From contig NZ_AP025018.1 in the NCBI RefSeq assembly GCF_019977735.1, forward strand, positions 6,018,580 through 6,082,579: DNA of 64,000 nt, read 5' to 3'. The DNA is from Calothrix sp. PCC 7716. GTDB taxonomy: Bacteria; Cyanobacteriota; Cyanobacteriia; Cyanobacteriales; Nostocaceae. A program made the position numbers and the translations under genes. Every line of letters starts with the position of its first letter. The stretch's first letter is position 1. Below, in pieces: positions 59,629 through 64,000 of the stretch. Under the pieces are notes generated by a model. The model ran no database searches and was not told the origin of the DNA. It saw only the letters and a list, made by a program, of their open reading frames with translations.

Positions 59629-60080
59629 GCTACTTGCTCAATCGCGAACTTGCCTTGTGATATAGCAGTAAATAATCTGGATTCAACCACCCATTTTTGA
59701 GATTTTGATAGGGATGAGGGTGATTCTGAATACATAATGTCCGCAAGCCATGAAATAACAATTAATTCAAGACTTTGACTTCTTATTTTTTCTGGGGTCA
59801 CTTTAGAACGTTGGAAATAAGGCTGAAAAATTGGATGAGCATCAATATTATAATTTGGCAATGTTTCTTCAGTAGTTATCTCAGATTTTCTCCACAGGTA
59901 TAGCTTGTCTGGAAAAACAAACAATAAATATGGTGCATTTGGCAAGATTTCATGTGCAAAGATATTGCGCCGATATTGGGCAGCCCATTCTGGTGAAGTT
60001 TTTACTATTCTATTAACTAGTATGCCAAGCACCATTTGTTTTTTACGGCTGTAGATGGTAAGATGCCAATCGTCTGACAT
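59625..60080 (-). CDS. Uncharacterised PD-(D/E)xK-like protein, copy 2
   Basis: 151 residues from ATG 60080 (MSDDWHLTIYSRKKQMVLGI). The frame is open to 60194 but homology with copy 1 starts at MSDDW. AQYRRNIFAHEILPNAPYLL, FVFPDKLYLWRKSE and SLELIVISWLADIM match copy 1. The E21-V-K23 of copy 1 is L21-V-N23 here, so a nuclease site, if real, is lost. Its PIN partner has decayed. Confidence 0.62.
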   Translation of the reverse strand: MSDDWHLTIYSRKKQMVLGILVNRIVKTSPEWAAQYRRNIFAHEILPNAPYLLFVFPDKLYLWRKSEITTEETLPNYNIDAHPIFQPYFQRSKVTPEKIRSQSLELIVISWLADIMYSESPSSLSKSQKWVVESRLFTAISQGKFAIEQVA

Positions 60081-60230
60081 AGAATAATCACTTTGCTTAA
60101 CTACATTTACTACAAGTGTAACATAAAGTGATAAAAATAAGCATACATGGATATAAATGGACATAAATGAACAGGCAGGATGCCTGTTCCACAAGAGATT
60201 TGTTTTATAAGGTGCTTATTTTAGGAATTG

Positions 60231-61193
60231 TTAAGTTTGTTGAAGGTTTTTGATTATCATTTTTACTGCTGTTGTGATTATTTCTGGTTCGTCTACCCAT
60301 ATGAAGTGACCACTGTTGTTTGTTTGGATTTGTGTACAGTTTGTGGATAGTTTTATGATTTGTTCGTGCATTGTGTCACGTAGTTTGTTGGCACTTTTTA
60401 AGGGGATGAAGTTTGTCCAGAGTGAGGGTTTGAAGAAGCTGTTGGCTTTGATGCTAATTATTGGCAAGGCGCCTAAGTTATTTGCTTCTTTTAGTTGTTT
60501 ACTGCTTGTATCTAAGTTTAATATTTCTCTTGCCATTGTTAACCAGTGTTTGGGACGGCAAAATGAACGCAGTACATATCCGAGCGTTTGTTGAGGAAAT
60601 TTACTTAGTTCGGGTTTGAGTAACCAAAATATTCCGCATTGTTGACATATCCGCACTATTCCTAATGTGGCGCCTATGACCGACATTACAAACCCTGAAG
60701 CGAAGAAGTATTTTAATGCTTGTAAGTCAAACTGCATTTTTAACATGCTTTCTTCGTGTAAACCATCGGTAAGTACCATCCCTGCTACTTTTTCTGGAAA
60801 ACGCTGGGCATAAAGTCGCACATTATAACTTCCAAATGAATTACCTAAGAGAATATACGGTGGTTGTATGTTAAATTTTGTAAGTAGTAAATCTAGCTCT
60901 TTGACTATATTTTCGCTGGTACGTGGGCGCCAGCTGATATGACTCCACCCAAACCCCGCGCGGTCGTATACGCAAACTCTTGTTAATTTAGCTAATTCGT
61001 CGATTAGAAAATAACCTTCGATACCTCCAAGACTGTGGTCGATGACTACTGTGGGGCTGCCTTCACCTTTAGTATAGATGTGTAATTTACAACTACCTAT
61101 ATTCACTATTTGACCTGGCGCCGACTTTTTATCCTCTAAGCAACACATTAAAGCATGGTATGTTGCCGTGGCAATCAGTAAAAGTGTTTGCAT
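60231..61193 (-). CDS. Alpha/beta hydrolase
   Basis: A 320-residue alpha/beta hydrolase. VIDHSLGGIEGYFLIDELAK is the oxyanion region, VCVYDRAGFGWSHISWRPRT follows, and the nucleophile S119 lies in LLGNSFGSYNVRLYAQRFP. A likely acid is D143, and the His is in NNSGHFIWVDEPE near the end. It has a hydrophobic N terminus (TLLLIATATYHALMCC) that may anchor or export it. Substrate unknown. It is not linked to neighbours. Confidence 0.8.
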   Translation of the reverse strand: MQTLLLIATATYHALMCCLEDKKSAPGQIVNIGSCKLHIYTKGEGSPTVVIDHSLGGIEGYFLIDELAKLTRVCVYDRAGFGWSHISWRPRTSENIVKELDLLLTKFNIQPPYILLGNSFGSYNVRLYAQRFPEKVAGMVLTDGLHEESMLKMQFDLQALKYFFASGFVMSVIGATLGIVRICQQCGIFWLLKPELSKFPQQTLGYVLRSFCRPKHWLTMAREILNLDTSSKQLKEANNLGALPIISIKANSFFKPSLWTNFIPLKSANKLRDTMHEQIIKLSTNCTQIQTNNSGHFIWVDEPEIITTAVKMIIKNLQQT

Positions 61194-61424
61194 TGTATGG
61201 ACGATTTGATAAATTTTAAGCTAAAGTTGTAATGAGTATGAATTAGAATTTGATTAAATAACTTATCGTACTCAATGTTCAAAGGAAACAAATCTGTATC
61301 TGTAATTTCATGTGTCACGACATCTTGAAGTACAGGTAGCAATAAACGTGATATTAGTTGCACAATAGTTGCATATATAACAAAACACTCCTGCTGCACA
61401 ATTATTCCATTAACAAATTCGCAT

Positions 61425-61874
61425 ATGCAAAATCCAGTGACATCGATAACATCAAAACCTATTCGCTCCCTTGAAGACGCGCTATCTCGGTGTCAAGACC
61501 TGGGTATGCGCGTTAGCCGTCAACGTCGTTTTATACTCGAACTGTTGTGGCAAGCGCAAGAACACCTATCAGCACGAGAAATTTACGACCGTCTCAACCA
61601 ACAAGGCAAAGACATCGGTCATACTTCTGTGTATCAAAACTTAGAAGCTCTTTCTTCACAGGGTATCATCGAATGTATTGAACGCTGCGACGGGCGCCTT
61701 TATGGTAATATTAGTGATTCTCACAGTCACGTCAACTGTTTGGATACGAACCAAATTCTTGATGTCCATGTCGAACTCCCCCAAGATTTAATTCGTCAAA
61801 TCGAAGAACAAACAGGAGTTAAGATTACTGATTACAGTATTAATTTCGTTGGCTACCGCAATAAACAAGGTTAG
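61425..61874 (+). CDS. Fur-family metal-dependent regulator
   Basis: A 149-residue Fur-type repressor. The winged-helix domain reads LGMRVSRQRRFILELLWQAQ, then HLSAREIYDRLNQQGKDIGHTSVYQNLEALSSQGII. The metal site is in SHSHVNCLDTNQILDVHVEL. The CxxC structural zinc pairs of classical Fur are absent. Length and missing CxxC fit the PerR-like FurC or FurB-like cyanobacterial group, but I do not choose. It is followed by a hairpin shared with the convergent membrane gene. Confidence 0.82.
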   Translation: MQNPVTSITSKPIRSLEDALSRCQDLGMRVSRQRRFILELLWQAQEHLSAREIYDRLNQQGKDIGHTSVYQNLEALSSQGIIECIERCDGRLYGNISDSHSHVNCLDTNQILDVHVELPQDLIRQIEEQTGVKITDYSINFVGYRNKQG

Positions 61875-61922
61875 TTATATCATGTCCGGTTGATTGTTCA
61901 TAGTATAGAGACGTTAGCAGTA

Positions 61923-61999
61923 AGGTGGGCAGGCACCCTCCGGGTTCACCAGTTTGACGCGCACGGAAACCGAGACGCGCCAACTGGTTCAGTGCCCAC
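61923..61999. terminator. Long imperfect hairpin between convergent genes
   Basis: GGTGGGCA (61923-61930) pairs with TGCCCACC (61992-61999). Inside, ACCAGTTTGACGCG and CGCGCCAACTGGT pair imperfectly and CGG-AAA-CCG forms the tip. It may end both transcripts. Confidence 0.6.
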
Positions 62000-62037
62000 C
62001 CTACAGTCTCGCAAAAACTATGTATATTAAAAATTAC

Positions 62038-62808
62038 TTACTTATTAATGAGAAATACCAGCAAAGTCGTATAAGCTAAAACTCCACCTGAAAACCAAAT
62101 AAAATTGGAATTTTCTGGGTTTGGAACTTCTTCTTTAAAAATATGAAATAATAAAGACCCAGCGAGAATAGCAATAAACACATCCGAGGTATATTGACTT
62201 GGTTGTGGAGTGAATACATCAATAAAAAAACCAAAAGCTACAGCACTCACTAATATATATCGTCCCCTAGATTTAAACACTGTGCCATATTCCTTAGCAA
62301 AAACGAGGTTATGACTTAATAAATGTAAACCCATTGCTAACAAATAGAAAAATACTAAATTACCGTACTGTTCAAATTGTTTTGGAATTGCGTAAATAAT
62401 AAGGAAATTATAAACACATGCAAAAGCTAACTCTATGTAAAAAAATAAATTATTCTTATCTTTTTTCTCTGGAAGTATTTTATAGGCAAAATATTCTAGC
62501 CCATAAAATATCATAAAACCCATTAAACTAAGTAAACTAAAATTAATTCTTCCAATAATTCTATCTGCTTTACCCAATTTGTCGATTAAGTGTATAAAAA
62601 CATAAGCAATTGCCATTCCTCCACTGAAGGAAGACACTTTATGTTCTTGTTGGTGTAAAAATTTGTGGATGTACCCTGAGAACAAATGAATTGCAATAAA
62701 AGCTAAGGCTGTAATGAATGTTAAGCCTAAAGCTTCCGCACCGATAATTTGAAAAGATACATAGTTAACAGTACTAAGTACTTGCTGGGATATTTCTACT
62801 AAATACAT
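62038..62808 (-). CDS. Polytopic membrane protein, ZIP-like
   Basis: A 256-residue protein with about seven hydrophobic segments (ALGLTFITALAFIAIHLFSG; SGGMAIAYVFIHLI; FSLLSLMGFMIFYGLEYFAY; IELAFACVYNFLIIY; FFYLLAMGLHLLSHNL; DVFIAILAGSLLFHIFKEE; WFSGGVLAYTTLLVFLIN). The repeated SGG, the membrane His residues and GSLLFHIFKEEVPNPE recall ZIP-family metal transporters. The key H-N-x-x-E motif is not clear, so transport of metal is only a guess. Confidence 0.6.
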   Translation of the reverse strand: MYLVEISQQVLSTVNYVSFQIIGAEALGLTFITALAFIAIHLFSGYIHKFLHQQEHKVSSFSGGMAIAYVFIHLIDKLGKADRIIGRINFSLLSLMGFMIFYGLEYFAYKILPEKKDKNNLFFYIELAFACVYNFLIIYAIPKQFEQYGNLVFFYLLAMGLHLLSHNLVFAKEYGTVFKSRGRYILVSAVAFGFFIDVFTPQPSQYTSDVFIAILAGSLLFHIFKEEVPNPENSNFIWFSGGVLAYTTLLVFLINK

Positions 62809-62957
62809 ATTGTTGTTTTCGGCTTCGTTTTTTGTTTTCTATTGCTAATTAAGCTTAAATATTCCTATATTTAAGTAGAATAGGTTACTCTTTTTTCTGA
62901 AGCCTTTTGTAAAGCAGATATTGCCTGCCATCCTATTTTTTCACAATTGAGTTGTAG

Positions 62958-62974
62958 GGTGGGCATTGCCCACC
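62958..62974. terminator. GGTGGGCA/TGCCCACC hairpin
   Basis: 8-bp stem with a single-base loop after the pentapeptide gene stop. Same family as 40683-40699. Confidence 0.55.
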
Positions 62975-62987
62975 TTACAGTTGATGC

Positions 62988-64000
62988 CTAATAAGTTCTA
63001 ATAAAGGTTTCATCATCTTCGTCTTCATATAAGTCTTCTGCTAACATTTCTCCTTCAATGCTTTCAATCATTCCTATTTCTGGTGTACTGTTTAACCAAA
63101 TGTTTGTGCCTGTGGTTGAGTCAAAAGTGTAAGAACCTTCTAACTGTGATTGATGCGCTAATATTTTTTTGAGCGCACGGTATTCTTCGGGTGCGAACAT
63201 TGCTCCCTGTAAACTAACCGCTTCTTTATCTAGTTCCGATAGTATGGCGTTATATAAGCAGGCATTTGTAAGGACTGTTGATGTTAACCTTGTGCCTGTT
63301 AAGTTCGCACGCTCTAAATTGGCTACTGATAAATTTGTATTACTGAGGTTAGCACGTTCTAGGTTGGCGCCTGTTAGGTCGGCGCCTGTTAGGTTGGCGC
63401 TGCTTAGGTTTGAACAAGCTAGGTTGGCGCCTGTTAGTTTGGCGTTTGTTAAGTTTGCTCCTTCTAAAGAAACTCCTGTTAGAGTAATTTGGGTCAGGTC
63501 AGCATTTGATAGGTTTAATGCTGTAAAAGTTTTACGATTTGCTCGCTCACTAAATGCATGTGGCGCCAAAATGTTTGTTCTAGAAATTAATTGTGCTAAT
63601 ACTTGGGGGTTATGGCAGGGACTAAATATACGCTTGGACATGCGGTGACAGTCGCAAAGCAAGAAAAATAAATTTAGCCCGACTGCGGCGTTAATTTGTT
63701 CAACGTTGAGCGGGTTTTGTAAGTTTTTATAATAATTTCGAGCGTTGTGTACTACAAGTTCATCAAGCCAACGACCTTGGCAGTAGCCATGCCAGACGAT
63801 TAGTAAACGGTCACATAATACTGCGAATACATCTTTTATTTCCGATTGGCGCAATGCTTCGATTACTAATTCTCCTATTTCGGAACTAATAATTCCATAG
63901 CCTAGTAGGTTATAGACGTGCTGTGCAACACTTGTATGATTGTCGATTATAAAGTTTGATTCACCATAATCATTACGCTGACGTTGAGTAAGTAATTTTA
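62988..64000 (-). CDS. Pentapeptide-repeat protein, 5' partial
   Basis: The frame is open to the right edge with no in-frame ATG or GTG seen, so the start lies outside. A TTG at 63854 exists but conserved-looking sequence continues before it (GYGIISSEIGELVIEALRQS). The visible N part is helical with a Cys/His-rich segment (LLCDCHRMSKRIFSPCHN). About 20 pentapeptides follow (SNADLTQITLTGVSLEGANL onward), then an acidic tail ending EDEDDETFIRTY. GGCGCC is dense in the repeats. Confidence 0.8.
   Translation of the reverse strand, partial: KLLTQRQRNDYGESNFIIDNHTSVAQHVYNLLGYGIISSEIGELVIEALRQSEIKDVFAVLCDRLLIVWHGYCQGRWLDELVVHNARNYYKNLQNPLNVEQINAAVGLNLFFLLCDCHRMSKRIFSPCHNPQVLAQLISRTNILAPHAFSERANRKTFTALNLSNADLTQITLTGVSLEGANLTNAKLTGANLACSNLSSANLTGADLTGANLERANLSNTNLSVANLERANLTGTRLTSTVLTNACLYNAILSELDKEAVSLQGAMFAPEEYRALKKILAHQSQLEGSYTFDSTTGTNIWLNSTPEIGMIESIEGEMLAEDLYEDEDDETFIRTY

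Noticed and set aside
61175-61399. 74-codon minus-strand frame next to the hydrolase
   Set aside because: It overlaps the hydrolase start, has no ribosome site and no recognisable feature.
61923-61999. tRNA-like fold (GGGTTCACC segment)
   Set aside because: Arms pair as one long hairpin; no anticodon arm or acceptor stem of tRNA length could be formed.

Overview
The window looks like chromosomal DNA of a filamentous, heterocyst-type cyanobacterium (Nostocales). I infer this from the gene content: a PcxA/CemA-type proton extrusion protein, a DICT-domain histidine kinase, several pentapeptide-repeat proteins, a cyanobacterial-style RTX protein and TrmO. The AT-rich sequence and the many short dispersed palindromes also fit. 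The usual cyanobacterial HIP1 octamer (GCGATCGC) is nearly absent (one copy seen). The hexamer GGCGCC occurs about 100 times by hand count, roughly one per 640 bases in genes and spacers alike.

Region 1 (1-23471, all minus strand, cut by the left edge) is a contractile injection system (CIS) operon. Transcription runs right to left: sheath, inner tube, a small zinc-ribbon baseplate-type protein, a disordered protein, the DUF4255 terminator/cap, the AAA+ ATPase, two small uncharacterised genes, two DUF4157 cargo proteins separated by a broken small gene, tube adaptor, LysM adaptor, hub, spike, PAAR tip, gp25-like protein, two baseplate wedge proteins and a tail-protein-I-like protein. Many genes overlap by ATGA, implying translational coupling. 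The first cargo gene joins DUF4157 to a HAE...PCxxC deaminase-like domain and a CFI-box C terminus. The second joins DUF4157 to a second HExxH site and a beta-barrel-like C terminus. Both are effector candidates.

Region 2 (23859-30994, plus strand) holds a secreted EndoU-type RNase, a secreted SH3 protein, an adenylate-forming enzyme with a long helical extension, an orphan antitoxin and three glycosyltransferases. One glycosyltransferase carries a 27-bp tandem repeat derived from a dispersed repeat.

Region 3 (31040-40663) contains an amidase, PcxA, a beta-carbonic anhydrase, TrmO, gene remnants around a MITE-like element, and a divergent FAD monooxygenase/TetR pair with a palindromic operator. 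It ends with a two-gene graspetide (omega-ester RiPP) locus: a precursor with seven 13-residue TTxxxxEE-type repeats and an ATP-grasp ligase, separated by an exact 15-bp inverted repeat.

Region 4 (40707-64000) is a mosaic: a large CPBP-type membrane protease, the DICT/GAF kinase, pentapeptide proteins, an RTX protein, an ABC exporter, a HAD phosphatase, an HTH regulator, a Fur-family regulator, an alpha/beta hydrolase and a duplicated two-gene module (a PD-(D/E)xK-like protein plus a PIN protein). Gene decay is heavy here. A methyltransferase, Ada, a DMT transporter, HicB, an AraC regulator and both PIN genes are truncated, frameshifted or carry in-frame TAA codons. I saw no rRNA, tRNA, CRISPR array or intact transposase.
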